This document shows positions 15,547 through 24,562 of a stretch of DNA of 64,000 nt, in pieces. A program made the position numbers and the translations under genes. Source of the DNA: G963662905 sp963662905 (GTDB lineage: Bacteria > Bacteroidota > Bacteroidia > Bacteroidales > WRLA01); contig CAXXFD010000003.1 of NCBI GenBank assembly GCA_963662905.2, forward strand, positions 248,001 to 312,000, written 5' to 3'. The notes under the pieces are model-generated. The model was not told the DNA's origin. It saw only the letters and a list, made by a program, of their open reading frames with translations, and did no database searches. Each line of letters opens with the position of its first letter. Position 1 is the first letter of the stretch.

Positions 15547-17637
15547 ATGAAAAACCTTATCCTTAGTATTCTTTTAGGGGCATTTTTGCTCCCCTCCTCT
15601 TTTGCGCAGGAATCTGCCGGCAAGCAGGAGATCCGGAAAGCCGCACAACAATTTATCGCTGAGCATTTTCAGGCTGAAGCGAATATCATCGAAATGCGCA
15701 TGTGGAATGAAAATCCGCATATCAGCCTGCTTTTGCTTGAACCATCGGGCTACCTTCTGATGAGCACAAAAAAGAACACGCAAGCCGTTTTGGCCTGGTC
15801 GGAGCATTCCAAAGCTGATTTTGAACGCATTCCACCGGCTTTCAAAGCATGGACAAATCAATACGAAAAGCAACTGGATTATCTTGAAAACAATGCATCA
15901 GCCTGCCTGGAAAACGCTTCCGCACAATGGGATGCACTGCTTTCGGTCCATACCTTAAGCCGGGAAAATATGCGTGCTGTTGAGCCTATGTTGTTCAGTA
16001 CGTGGGATCAGGGGTTTCCTTACAATATGCAATGTCCCGCAGATCCGGAAGGACCATCAGGACACTGCGTTACCGGCTGTGTAGCAACCGCTTTGGGACT
16101 ATTGGTGAACTATTTCAGATTTCCCCAAACCGGAGAGGGTGAATATTCCTATTTTTTGGAGGATTACGGTACATTGTCGGCTGATTTTGGGGCAACTACT
16201 TATCATTGGGATCAGATGAGCAATCATCCTACGGAAGAAAATCCTGCCATTGCCCAACTGCTCAGTCATTTGGGCATTTCGGTAGATATGCAATACGGCC
16301 CCAACGGATCGGGCATGTACAACCATAAAGGCGCTTATACGCTGCGGACTTTCTTCCGCTATTCCCCGGAAACGGAATATCTTTTCCGCGACAGCACTTC
16401 CTTAGACTGGAAAGCCATGCTGATGCAGCATCTCGATCAAAATATCCCGCTTTACTATGCCGGCTGGTCGGAACCCAATGTTGTGGGGCACGCATTTATT
16501 TGCGATGGCTACCAAACCGAAGATTACTACCATTTTAACTGGGGCTGGGGTTCCAGTTGGGACGGATATTTTTATGTGGATGATCTGGTTGTGGGCGGAA
16601 ATAACTTCAATCTGGCACAGGAAATCATCATCAATGCATTTCCGGATACAGTAAACAACGAATATCCCTACTGGCCTGAAAATGAAAATATAATTAGCTC
16701 TTTTTCAGGCACCCTGGATGACGGCAGCGGCCCGGTTTATCCTTCCAAAGAAGGCATGGACATAAAATGGCTCATTGATCCTCAAACGGAATTTGATTCG
16801 GTTTCTTCCATTAATCTCAGTTTTCAAAAATTCGATATTGAAGAAAATGTGGCGTATTTAAAAATTTATGATGGAGAAGATACCGATGCGCCACTCCTTG
16901 CAGAGCTTACAGGCGACCTGAGCGGCGCTTTGCCGGAAATCAGCAGTACCGGCAATAAAATACTGATTCACTATACCACAAGCACAAGCGCATCAAGTGA
17001 GGGATGGCTCTTTTCTTATGAAAGTGAGCGTCCGGAATGGTGCCGGGGCATGACGACGATCAATGAAAGTGCAGGAACGATCAGCGATGGAAGCCAAAAC
17101 TTTTATTACGAAAACAATACCCTTTGCAAATGGAACATAAACATGAACAGCCCTTACGGTATGATTGATTTTACGGAATTTAAAACCGAAGAAAGCCATG
17201 ATGTTGTGAAGGTTTATGAATTCCCCAGCATGGAATTGCTGGCAGAGCTATCAGGCGATTACAGCGGGCAACAAGCCCCGGGGCCTTTTTACACTGCGAC
17301 AGGTTCCTTTTTCATCACCTGGCAAACCAATAACACAAACCGCATGCAAGGCTGGAATGCAGAATATTCAAATTTAGACGGAACAAACGACCTGCCAACT
17401 GAAAAGGACATGCGCGTTTATCCCAATCCGGGAAAAGATGTTTTTTACTTAAGCAACATCAGGAATATCAATAAATTAGAGGTTTATAATTTGGCCGGGC
17501 AGTTGATTTTGGAACAACAACCCAATCAAAACATTGTCACGCACAAAATTGATCTTTCCAATCAAACCAAAGGCGTGTACTTTCTGAAAATAATTCAGGA
17601 TGAGAAAAGTATAATAAAAAAGCTGATTTTGAAATAA
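15547..17637 (+). CDS. C10-family (streptopain-like) secreted cysteine protease, T9SS cargo
   Basis: 696 residues. A signal peptide ends SSFAQ at about residue 21. A Spi-like propeptide extends to about 130. The C10 peptidase domain (about 150-365) has the nucleophile in TGCVATA (Cys178), the catalytic His in VGHAFICDGY (His315) and the HFNWGWG loop. Two CUB-like domains (about 385-600) and a type A sorting domain ending in a basic IIKKLILK segment follow. The propeptide would keep the enzyme inactive until export through the type IX system. All catalytic elements missing in the upstream paralogue are intact here. Substrate unknown; family members degrade host or environmental proteins. Confidence 0.92.
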   Translation: MKNLILSILLGAFLLPSSFAQESAGKQEIRKAAQQFIAEHFQAEANIIEMRMWNENPHISLLLLEPSGYLLMSTKKNTQAVLAWSEHSKADFERIPPAFKAWTNQYEKQLDYLENNASACLENASAQWDALLSVHTLSRENMRAVEPMLFSTWDQGFPYNMQCPADPEGPSGHCVTGCVATALGLLVNYFRFPQTGEGEYSYFLEDYGTLSADFGATTYHWDQMSNHPTEENPAIAQLLSHLGISVDMQYGPNGSGMYNHKGAYTLRTFFRYSPETEYLFRDSTSLDWKAMLMQHLDQNIPLYYAGWSEPNVVGHAFICDGYQTEDYYHFNWGWGSSWDGYFYVDDLVVGGNNFNLAQEIIINAFPDTVNNEYPYWPENENIISSFSGTLDDGSGPVYPSKEGMDIKWLIDPQTEFDSVSSINLSFQKFDIEENVAYLKIYDGEDTDAPLLAELTGDLSGALPEISSTGNKILIHYTTSTSASSEGWLFSYESERPEWCRGMTTINESAGTISDGSQNFYYENNTLCKWNINMNSPYGMIDFTEFKTEESHDVVKVYEFPSMELLAELSGDYSGQQAPGPFYTATGSFFITWQTNNTNRMQGWNAEYSNLDGTNDLPTEKDMRVYPNPGKDVFYLSNIRNINKLEVYNLAGQLILEQQPNQNIVTHKIDLSNQTKGVYFLKIIQDEKSIIKKLILK

Positions 17638-17663
17638 GGAAATCAGAATTCATATTAAAAGAC

Positions 17664-17671
17664 TACTTTTG
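17664..17671 (+). promoter_or_regulatory. Putative -7 element for DEAD-box helicase gene
   Basis: TACTTTTG matches TAnnTTTG; no TTTG at the expected -33 position. It lies upstream of the terminator-like hairpin at 17,695-17,725. Confidence 0.35.
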
Positions 17672-17694
17672 CAGCTAATTAATGTGAAATTTAA

Positions 17695-17731
17695 AATGCG
17701 GCAGTTTTAGACGAACTGCCGCATTGTTTTA
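17695..17731 (+). terminator. Terminator-like hairpin in the helicase leader
   Basis: A perfect 12-bp stem, AATGCGGCAGTT (17,695-17,706) with AACTGCCGCATT (17,714-17,725), with a 7-nt loop, runs into GTTTTATT. It ends 11 bp before the helicase ATG. It may simply terminate the protease transcript or may attenuate the helicase gene. Confidence 0.75.
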
Positions 17732-17741
17732 TTATAAATAT

Positions 17742-19019
17742 ATGACATTCGAAGAACTGAATTTAATTACTCCCATACTGAAGGCGCTCAATGACGAAAA
17801 TTATGAAGAGCCCACATCCATTCAGGCACAATCCATTCCACATATTTTAAGGGGATCGGATGTATTGGGAAGCGCTCAAACCGGCACAGGAAAAACAGCT
17901 GCTTTTGCCATACCGATTCTCCAGCTTTTATATCAAAACAATGCACCACAAAAAGGAAAGCGCAAAATTGCTTCCCTCATTGTTACACCTACCCGAGAGC
18001 TGGCGATCCAAATCGGGGATAGTTTCAAAGCCTACGGCAAATATACAAGCCTGCGCCATACCGTAATTTATGGCGGTGTAAACCAGGGATCGCAAAAAGA
18101 CGCGCTAAAGAAAGGTGTTGACATACTTGTAGCAACACCCGGAAGGCTGCTTGATTTGATGGAACAAGGATTTATCAGCCTGCGCGATATCCGATATTTT
18201 GTTTTGGACGAAGCAGACCGTATGCTTGATATGGGATTTATCCCTGATGTAAAAAAAATCCTCGCCAAACTTCCGCAAAAAAGGCAATCCCTCTTTTTCT
18301 CTGCCACGCTTCCACAGAATATTGTTGATTTATCGCGGCAAATCCTGAGTTCGCCCAAAAAGATTGCTGTAGATCCGGTTTCCTCAACCGCCGAAACCAT
18401 CCAGCAATATCTGTATATGACCAACCGGGAAAACAAAAGGGACCTGCTGCTGCATATCCTCAAAAACCGCGACATCAGGCAAGCGCTGCTTTTTTCACGC
18501 ACCAAACATGGCGCCGACCGCATTGCACGCAACCTGAAAAAAGAAAGAATCAATTGTGCGGCTATTCATGGCGATAAATCACAAAATCAGCGACAAAAAG
18601 CCCTGAGCGACTTTAAAGCCGGAAAAGTAAGGATACTGGTTGCCACCGATATTGCTGCCCGCGGTATTGATATTGACAAGCTCCATTATGTGATCAATTA
18701 TGATATTCCCAATGAATCAGAAACCTACGTACACCGTATAGGCCGTTGCGGAAGAGCCGGGGAAGCGGGCATATCCATTTCCATGTGTGAGCCGGAAGAA
18801 AATGCCTGGATCAACGATATCGAAAAACTCACCAAGCAGAAAATCCAGATTGTGGACGACAATCCATTTCCGCAAACCGACAAACCCATGAATGCCTCCC
18901 AAAAGAAAGAATGGGAAAAAGAAAAACTGCGGAGAAAAAAAGAATTCTTCGCCAAACGAAAGCAAAGCAATGGGAGTGAACAGAGCAGAGGATATCAGGG
19001 AAGGCGGAAAAGCAAATAA
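17742..19019 (+). CDS. DEAD-box ATP-dependent RNA helicase (RhlE-like)
   Basis: 425 residues from the ATG at 17,742 (MTFEELNL, the usual family start); an upstream TTG is less likely and lies in the hairpin. Motifs in order: Q motif (TSIQAQSIP), Walker A (AQTGTGKT, Lys51), PTRELAIQ, TPGRLLDL, DEAD (near residue 156), FSAT, then VATDIAARGID and HRIGRCGRAG. The usual Thr in HRIGRTGRAG is Cys here. A basic tail (KKEFFAKRKQ followed by a Gly/Arg end) probably binds RNA. It unwinds short RNA duplexes in ribosome assembly or RNA turnover, commonly under cold stress. The hairpin in its leader may matter for control. Confidence 0.93.
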   Translation: MTFEELNLITPILKALNDENYEEPTSIQAQSIPHILRGSDVLGSAQTGTGKTAAFAIPILQLLYQNNAPQKGKRKIASLIVTPTRELAIQIGDSFKAYGKYTSLRHTVIYGGVNQGSQKDALKKGVDILVATPGRLLDLMEQGFISLRDIRYFVLDEADRMLDMGFIPDVKKILAKLPQKRQSLFFSATLPQNIVDLSRQILSSPKKIAVDPVSSTAETIQQYLYMTNRENKRDLLLHILKNRDIRQALLFSRTKHGADRIARNLKKERINCAAIHGDKSQNQRQKALSDFKAGKVRILVATDIAARGIDIDKLHYVINYDIPNESETYVHRIGRCGRAGEAGISISMCEPEENAWINDIEKLTKQKIQIVDDNPFPQTDKPMNASQKKEWEKEKLRRKKEFFAKRKQSNGSEQSRGYQGRRKSK

Positions 19020-19049
19020 GGTTTTGCCTTTTCGAGTCTGTTCAAAATG

Positions 19050-20609
19050 CTATTGCTTCATATATCTTGCTTTTTTCGCCCGGATCATATCAGAATACTT
19101 AGCCCTGCCCTGCTCGTTGGGCATGCGGCAAAGGTATATTTCTGAACCGTCCTCCCTGAACCAGGGATCATCAATTGTTTCGACCAGCTCCACGCGATCA
19201 AAAAGCGGATCCAGTTCTTTTGCCTTATCAAAACCAATGTTCATTCCTGAATGCACATACAGCAGATAATCAGCTGATAAACTATCCGGCGCCCAGAAAA
19301 TGAAGCTGCCATTGGTTGATATCGGCTGTGGAACCCCCTGCCCTTTCCCATAAAACATTACAGCTCCGGCCTGACCGTAATGCTCGCAATAGATAGCGCA
19401 GTTTCCTTTAATTTTTTCCGGATGATTCCGGTAAATATCAATGACTGCCTTTGCGAGCTTGTCCCAGCCGCGCATATCGGCCATATCCTGCGGAATATCG
19501 TAATTCTTTCCATCCTCCCAACGGAAGGCATCATTTTTGGCAATTTTTTCAGCCGTCATAAAAGGAATACCATCAAAAGAGAAGGAAAGCCAGAGCGAAA
19601 TCATCATATTGGCCATTAAAAAAAGGAAAAGCAGCGCAAAGTATTTCTTCACGTATTTTTCAAAGAAGATTGCGCCAAATACAAACATCACCGGATAAAC
19701 GCCCAGCGTATAATAGCCTTTGCCGCTGCCCAGCATAATCAGGAGGATGACAAAAATAAATGCAAAGGCAAACAGCCTGTATTTCCGTTCATTCCTAAAA
19801 AACAACAATCCAACCAAAGCCATAAGCCAGATATAAATTGCCTGCACATTCATCAAAAGTTGGGACAGCAGGAAATCGGAATAGCGCACATGAACCAATT
19901 GGCTGTCCCTCAACTCTTCCATATGCATGAGCACAGGCCAGTTGTGGCTGTATTGCCAGTAAATATTGGGCAGGATTATGATAAAACCGATGAGCACAGC
20001 CCAAAGGAAGTATTTCGAAAAAAAGAGCTTCCGCCAGGGTGAAAGCAGGAGGGCAAGCACAAAAGCAACAGCAATAAATGCCATGGAATACTTATTCGAA
20101 AAGCCAAAAGCCGAAACCAGGGCAATCCAAATCCAGTATTTTGGGTTTTCCCGCCGGATCATTACAATCATCAGGTAAGAAAAAAGGATCCAGTAAAAAT
20201 GATTGAAAGCAACGGGCTGAAAAAGAGTATTTGAATGAAGATATGAAGGCGAAAACAAGTATGCGAGACAAGCCAGTACGAGTGCTTTTTTCTGTCCGCC
20301 CAGCTCTTTTACTGCCAGTGCTATAAGGACAATATTGACCGCGCCAATCAATGCAGGAAAAAAGCGCAAAGCAAATACTGTATTTCCAAAAAGGGAAACA
20401 GCCAGCTTCCCTATGACGGCAATGGACGGAGGAACCGCAACAAAACCCCAGGCAAGATGCTGACTTTGGGCATAATACAAATATGCATCGCGATGCAGGC
20501 CGTAATTATCGTAAGTTAAAAAATGCACAGCCAGTTTAGCAATTACAAAAAACAGAATCAATGTCCAGGCGGATGATAATATGGGGTTTATGCGGTTAAA
20601 AAATGCCAT
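19050..20609 (-). CDS. GT39/ArnT-like membrane glycosyltransferase
   Basis: 519 residues with about ten to twelve hydrophobic segments in the first 370 residues and a soluble C-terminal domain. The first periplasmic loop carries the acidic signature HRDAYLYYAQSQHLAWG, typical of PMT_2/GT39 enzymes that use polyprenyl-phosphate sugars, and the next loop has VPPSIAVIGKL. Such proteins transfer a sugar from a lipid carrier to lipid A, protein or cell-surface glycan; the acceptor here cannot be read from sequence. The gene converges on the helicase gene with a 30-bp gap and stands alone. Start ATG. Confidence 0.85.
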   Translation of the reverse strand: MAFFNRINPILSSAWTLILFFVIAKLAVHFLTYDNYGLHRDAYLYYAQSQHLAWGFVAVPPSIAVIGKLAVSLFGNTVFALRFFPALIGAVNIVLIALAVKELGGQKKALVLACLAYLFSPSYLHSNTLFQPVAFNHFYWILFSYLMIVMIRRENPKYWIWIALVSAFGFSNKYSMAFIAVAFVLALLLSPWRKLFFSKYFLWAVLIGFIIILPNIYWQYSHNWPVLMHMEELRDSQLVHVRYSDFLLSQLLMNVQAIYIWLMALVGLLFFRNERKYRLFAFAFIFVILLIMLGSGKGYYTLGVYPVMFVFGAIFFEKYVKKYFALLFLFLMANMMISLWLSFSFDGIPFMTAEKIAKNDAFRWEDGKNYDIPQDMADMRGWDKLAKAVIDIYRNHPEKIKGNCAIYCEHYGQAGAVMFYGKGQGVPQPISTNGSFIFWAPDSLSADYLLYVHSGMNIGFDKAKELDPLFDRVELVETIDDPWFREDGSEIYLCRMPNEQGRAKYSDMIRAKKARYMKQ

Positions 20610-20729
20610 TACACAGAAAGTTATTAAGCGTCGTTTCCTTTGTATTGTTCAAGCTGAGCAATAAGCAAATCCGAGCTGCAGAGATAACATTCTCAAAAGG
20701 GTAGCTTTGCTTTTCCTTCCTGGTCATCA

Positions 20730-21188
20730 CTAGTTCCGGACTTCTTTGGCCAGTTTTTCAAAATGGGCCTTTATTTCCTTCTTGTCAGAATATTCTGTAT
20801 AATCATCCAAAAAAAACGTAAAATGCTCATCCTTAAGGTTATCAATCTCAATGGTTTTAAGTTTAATATCAATATTTTTAATTTCTGGCTTAACTTTAAA
20901 ACTTCTTTCACACATACGGGATTTAAAACTGAAGCTATGCTCCTCGAATTCAATGTATGAGCCCGATATTAATGTAAGCTGCTTAGATGTAGTAATATAC
21001 GAATATATTGCGAGCCCAAAAAAGATAAAGCTATCCAGCAAACGCCCCACATCCCTTAAACCGTTGAAGTCTGAAAAATCTTTAAACAAAGCCAAAACGA
21101 TAGCAAATGCAGCCAAAACGACAGAAAAGCTCCGTAAATAGCGGAGTTTTTTTTCGAATTTCGCGGTAGTAAATAATTTTTTAGTCAT
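20730..21188 (-). CDS. Small membrane protein of unknown function
   Basis: 152 residues. Two hydrophobic segments near residues 20-36 (VVLAAFAIVLALF) and 50-66 (LDSFIFFGLAIYSYI) form a hairpin, followed by a soluble lysine/glutamate-rich domain of about 85 residues with alternating beta-like strands (LTLISGSYIEFEEHSFSF). The layout is like small proteins with a membrane anchor and PH-like domain, but I do not recognise the family. Start ATG; the gene stands alone between the glycosyltransferase and the tRNA. Confidence 0.6.
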   Translation of the reverse strand: MTKKLFTTAKFEKKLRYLRSFSVVLAAFAIVLALFKDFSDFNGLRDVGRLLDSFIFFGLAIYSYITTSKQLTLISGSYIEFEEHSFSFKSRMCERSFKVKPEIKNIDIKLKTIEIDNLKDEHFTFFLDDYTEYSDKKEIKAHFEKLAKEVRN

Positions 21189-21405
21189 TTTAGTATCAAT
21201 TATATCTGGTTAGAGGAAAAATACTCAAGATCACATTGCCAATAAATAAAACAATATCCTTACTCATTCCAAATCATTCAGCTAATAAACGAGCTTTTGT
21301 GGTTATTCTTTCTTCTTACAAATATAATAAACCTATCCTGATTTTGCCTTTATGGGCGTTTTAAAAATAAGAAATTATAAATTCGGAAGAAACTACAATT
21401 GGCCT

Positions 21406-21437
21406 AAAAAAAAATCCCGGCCATAATGACCGGGATT
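21406..21437 (-). terminator. Terminator of tRNA-Arg
   Basis: On the minus strand AATCCCGG and CCGGGATT (21,413-21,420 and 21,430-21,437) form the stem, followed by a run of nine T. Confidence 0.85.
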
Positions 21438-21438
21438 T

Positions 21439-21514
<76 letters not shown>

Positions 21515-21528
21515 AAAATTTGCGGCTG

Positions 21529-21560
21529 CAAAAATACATAATTATCTGTGCAACCGCAAA
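21529..21560 (-). promoter_or_regulatory. Promoter of tRNA-Arg
   Basis: On the minus strand TTTG (21,557-21,560), N20, TATTTTTG (21,529-21,536), placing the start about 8 nt before the mature tRNA. Confidence 0.65.
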
Positions 21561-21580
21561 AGATTTTCTACGATTATATT

Positions 21581-23254
21581 TTAGTACCTGAAACTGCTGC
21601 CCCATAAAAATTCCCTCAACAAAGATGTAGGTGGAATTTCCTTATCGGGAATGGACTCAAAAAAGGACAAAAACTTGGCCAAACGGCTGGCTTCGCTCCA
21701 CTCCTGCTCACTTTCGGGTACGGAGTTGAGCAGGGGAACAGCAATTTTTTTGATGACGCCCAGCTCATAGAGCAATGCGGAATTAAACATCACATCGGCA
21801 TTTTCCTGAAATGGGAAAATATATTTTTCTTCTCCTCGTCGCACGCTGGGCCAGCGTTTCAGGGTTTCCCCGGCGCTGTATCCCCGATAACGGGCATCTC
21901 GGATAATGCGGCGCAGCAGTCGGTTATCGGTGGTAGGTATATAATTCTGATGATCGATGCTGATCTGGGTAAGCGCAGAAATAAAAATCCGGTATTTATG
22001 CTCATCTGCTATATGCGCACTCAATTCAGGGTTCAAACCGTGGATTCCTTCCACAATAAGCACATCCTCGCGGCCGATATGAAGCTTATCACCATTATAA
22101 GTACGCTGCCCGCTGGCAAAATCAAATTTAGGCAAAACTACTTCTTTGCCGTCCATTAAATCGAGCATATTCTTATTAAACAGCTCTGTATCAATTGCTT
22201 TAATGGTTTCAAAATCATATTCGCCCTTTTCGTCCTTCGGATTGTCTTCGCGGTTTACGAAATAATTGTCGAGCGAAAGTGCGTGCGGCTTCATTCCCGC
22301 CACCATTAATTGCACCGATAATCTTTTACTGAAAGTTGTTTTTCCGGATGATGACGGCCCGGCAATGAGAATCAGTTTTACATCTTTTCGTTCGGAAATT
22401 TCCTGCGCAATGCTGGCAATCTTTTTTTCGTGCAGGGCTTCGGCCACTTTAATTAGGTTGCTTGCCCTGTTCTGTTTTACCTGCACGTTGAGCTGCCCCA
22501 CATTGGAAGCTTCGATCAGGCGCGCCCATTCCTTATGTTCCCTGAAAATATTAAAAAGCTTGGGCTGGCGTTCGATAGGCTCCACTTTGGATGGGTCTGC
22601 CGGATCGGGCATACGGAGCAGCAGTCCATCATAATAAAGATCCAGGTCAAAAACCTCCAAATAACCTGTGGATGGCACCAGATGTCCGTAAAAATAATTG
22701 ATATGCTCATCGAGCTTATACACAGAGGTATAAAGTCCTTTACGGCCTTCAAACAGGCGCGATTTATCACTCAGCCCATTATCGGCAAAAAGTTTTATGG
22801 CCTCTTTGGTCAGCACTTCAGCCCGGTAAAAAGGCAAATCTGCAGCAATAATTTCGTTCATCCGCGCCTTTATGCCGGCAGCCATTTTTTCATCGGTGGG
22901 ATGTCCGTTCTCCACTTCGCAATAGATTCCTCCGGCCACAGAGTGATCAATATTCAAAACTGCATCGGGGTAGAGGTCGCGCACGGCTTTAAACATCACG
23001 AAGCTGAGGGAACGGAAGTACATACGCCGCCCGTCGGCTTCCGTAATATCGATAAAACGAATGGTCTTTGGCTTAAAAATCCTGTAATCCAGCTCCTTGA
23101 GCTTATTGTTCACATAAGCCGCCAAAACGGGATATTGGAGTTTCACTTTCTGTTCCTTCAGGATATCGGAAAGATAGGTTCCGAAAGGATAATAATTAAT
23201 TTCACCTGTATTTTCGCAGGTAATCTGAATATCTTCGCTAAAATATCTGTTCAT
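21581..23254 (-). CDS. Nucleoside kinase (TGS / editing-like / uridine kinase fusion)
   Basis: 557 residues. An N-terminal TGS-like domain (residues 1-75) is followed by a ThrRS-type second additional domain with RRMYFRSLSFVMF and HSVAGGIYCEVE. A P-loop kinase of the uridine kinase/PRK family begins near residue 290, with Walker A GPSSSGKTTF, the substrate region LDNYFVNR, and a VEGIHGLNPEL Walker-B-like segment. The fusion is common in Bacteroidota and Firmicutes and is annotated as a nucleoside kinase, phosphorylating uridine or a related nucleoside. The ATG lies inside the end of the next upstream gene (17-bp overlap), so it is coupled with it. Confidence 0.88.
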   Translation of the reverse strand: MNRYFSEDIQITCENTGEINYYPFGTYLSDILKEQKVKLQYPVLAAYVNNKLKELDYRIFKPKTIRFIDITEADGRRMYFRSLSFVMFKAVRDLYPDAVLNIDHSVAGGIYCEVENGHPTDEKMAAGIKARMNEIIAADLPFYRAEVLTKEAIKLFADNGLSDKSRLFEGRKGLYTSVYKLDEHINYFYGHLVPSTGYLEVFDLDLYYDGLLLRMPDPADPSKVEPIERQPKLFNIFREHKEWARLIEASNVGQLNVQVKQNRASNLIKVAEALHEKKIASIAQEISERKDVKLILIAGPSSSGKTTFSKRLSVQLMVAGMKPHALSLDNYFVNREDNPKDEKGEYDFETIKAIDTELFNKNMLDLMDGKEVVLPKFDFASGQRTYNGDKLHIGREDVLIVEGIHGLNPELSAHIADEHKYRIFISALTQISIDHQNYIPTTDNRLLRRIIRDARYRGYSAGETLKRWPSVRRGEEKYIFPFQENADVMFNSALLYELGVIKKIAVPLLNSVPESEQEWSEASRLAKFLSFFESIPDKEIPPTSLLREFLWGSSFRY

Positions 23255-24080
23255 TTTGATGGTATTTTATCAGTCCTTCAATAGGTTTTTGTGAGATGAC
23301 ACCTGGTTTAAGCCCGCATTTTTTCAGGCAGTCGCGCAGGATATCAGAGAAATGAACGGCCACAGAACCGGAAAAGTGTATGTTTGTGGTGCAATCCGGC
23401 CGGTATGGAAGCACCTGATACTTCAAAAACTTCTCAAAAGCCTCCCGTACAATATTTTCCATAAAGGGATGATGGATATAGGCGCCCACAAAACGGCTGA
23501 ATTGCCCCAGAAAACGGCCCGCACCTTCTTCACGATAAATGTTTCGGATAATATCATCATATTTTAATGCGTATTGTGCTTCAAATACGTCATTCAGCTC
23601 CTGCGGGCAATCCTTCATGAGATAATGATGGATAAAGCTTTTGCCGATAAATGTCCCGCTGCCGTAATCAGCCAGAATCCAGCCCAGGCTGGGCACATTT
23701 GCTGTGATTTTTTCACCATCGAAGGCGCAGGAATTGGAGCCTGTACCAAGGATACAGGCAATTCCGGCTTCTTTTTGGCACAGCGAGCGGGCTGTTCCCA
23801 GAAGATCGTGCTGTACCTCAATTTGTGCGTCAGGGAATTTCTTTTGCAGCTTCTCCCCGATCATCCGTCGATTCTCCGCAGCTGCGCATCCCGAGCCATA
23901 ATAAAAGAGCCGGCTAATTGTTGCACAGTCTGGAAGTTTCAGTTCTCTTTGCAGAATTTCGTCCAATCGCTGCGGCGGAAAATAATTTGGATTAAATCCC
24001 TGGGTATAAATATGCTGCAGTTTTTCTGCGAGAAGAACCCAATCGGTTTTGGTTGTACCGCTGTCGGCAATAAGGATCAT
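23238..24080 (-). CDS. N-acetylglucosamine kinase-like protein (BadF/BcrA ATPase family)
   Basis: 280 residues of the ASKHA fold. Phosphate-1 motif ADSGTTKTDWVL at the N-terminus, phosphate-2 region GIACILGTGSNSCAFDG, GWILADYGSGTFIGK, and an adenosine loop HFSGSVAVHFSDIL. This pattern fits the short GlcNAc kinase-like proteins found in Bacteroidota; the substrate is probably an amino sugar released from the wall or from glycans (inference). Start ATG overlaps the stop of dgkA by 4 bp, and the gene overlaps the downstream nucleoside kinase, giving a compact three-gene operon. Confidence 0.82.
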   Translation of the reverse strand: MILIADSGTTKTDWVLLAEKLQHIYTQGFNPNYFPPQRLDEILQRELKLPDCATISRLFYYGSGCAAAENRRMIGEKLQKKFPDAQIEVQHDLLGTARSLCQKEAGIACILGTGSNSCAFDGEKITANVPSLGWILADYGSGTFIGKSFIHHYLMKDCPQELNDVFEAQYALKYDDIIRNIYREEGAGRFLGQFSRFVGAYIHHPFMENIVREAFEKFLKYQVLPYRPDCTTNIHFSGSVAVHFSDILRDCLKKCGLKPGVISQKPIEGLIKYHQNEQIF

Positions 24081-24463
24081 ATCAACTTAATTTCAAAGAA
24101 ATGGGGCACGAAAACCAGCAAACCCACTGCTGCGGAGGCGATTGAAAACACCAAAACAGCTGCGGCTGCGATATCTTTTACTTTACCTGCCAAAGGGTGA
24201 TATTCGGGCGAAACCAGATCGACAAGATGTTCGATGGCAGTATTTATAAGCTCGGCTCCGATGACCAAAGCAATGCACAGGAAAAGTGCAATCCATTCGC
24301 CTATGGAAATCTGAAAATAAAAACCGAAAACAATCACCAGTATTGCAGCTACAAGGTGTATCCATATATTCACCTGATTTTTAAAACCATAGCGAAGCCC
24401 CTTGAAGGCGTAGCGAAAACTATTGATCCGGCTTTTGGGTGTTAAACTACTTTTTTGCATCAT
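24077..24463 (-). CDS. dgkA: Diacylglycerol/undecaprenol kinase
   Basis: 128 residues with an N-terminal amphipathic segment (NSFRYAFKGLRYGFK) and three transmembrane helices. The signature ELINTAIEHLVDL followed by KVKDIAAAAVL is the DgkA motif, with the Glu and Asn residues that bind Mg-ATP. In Bacteroidota and Gram-positives this type mostly phosphorylates undecaprenol for lipid-carrier recycling. Two ATG codons are adjacent (24,463 and 24,460). It is the first gene of the operon with the sugar kinase and the nucleoside kinase. Confidence 0.92.
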   Translation of the reverse strand: MMQKSSLTPKSRINSFRYAFKGLRYGFKNQVNIWIHLVAAILVIVFGFYFQISIGEWIALFLCIALVIGAELINTAIEHLVDLVSPEYHPLAGKVKDIAAAAVLVFSIASAAVGLLVFVPHFFEIKLI

Positions 24464-24562
24464 TTCAAAGCTAAAAATCCTTTTCTTTGTTTAGATTTGA
24501 TGACGAAAGTACAAAATCCCTGCACAATGGGGCACCGATGAACAATAAAAAACGATAAAGCT

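Noticed and set aside
22535..23284. A 249-codon plus-strand frame opposite the nucleoside kinase
   Set aside because: Antisense shadow with no recognisable domain.
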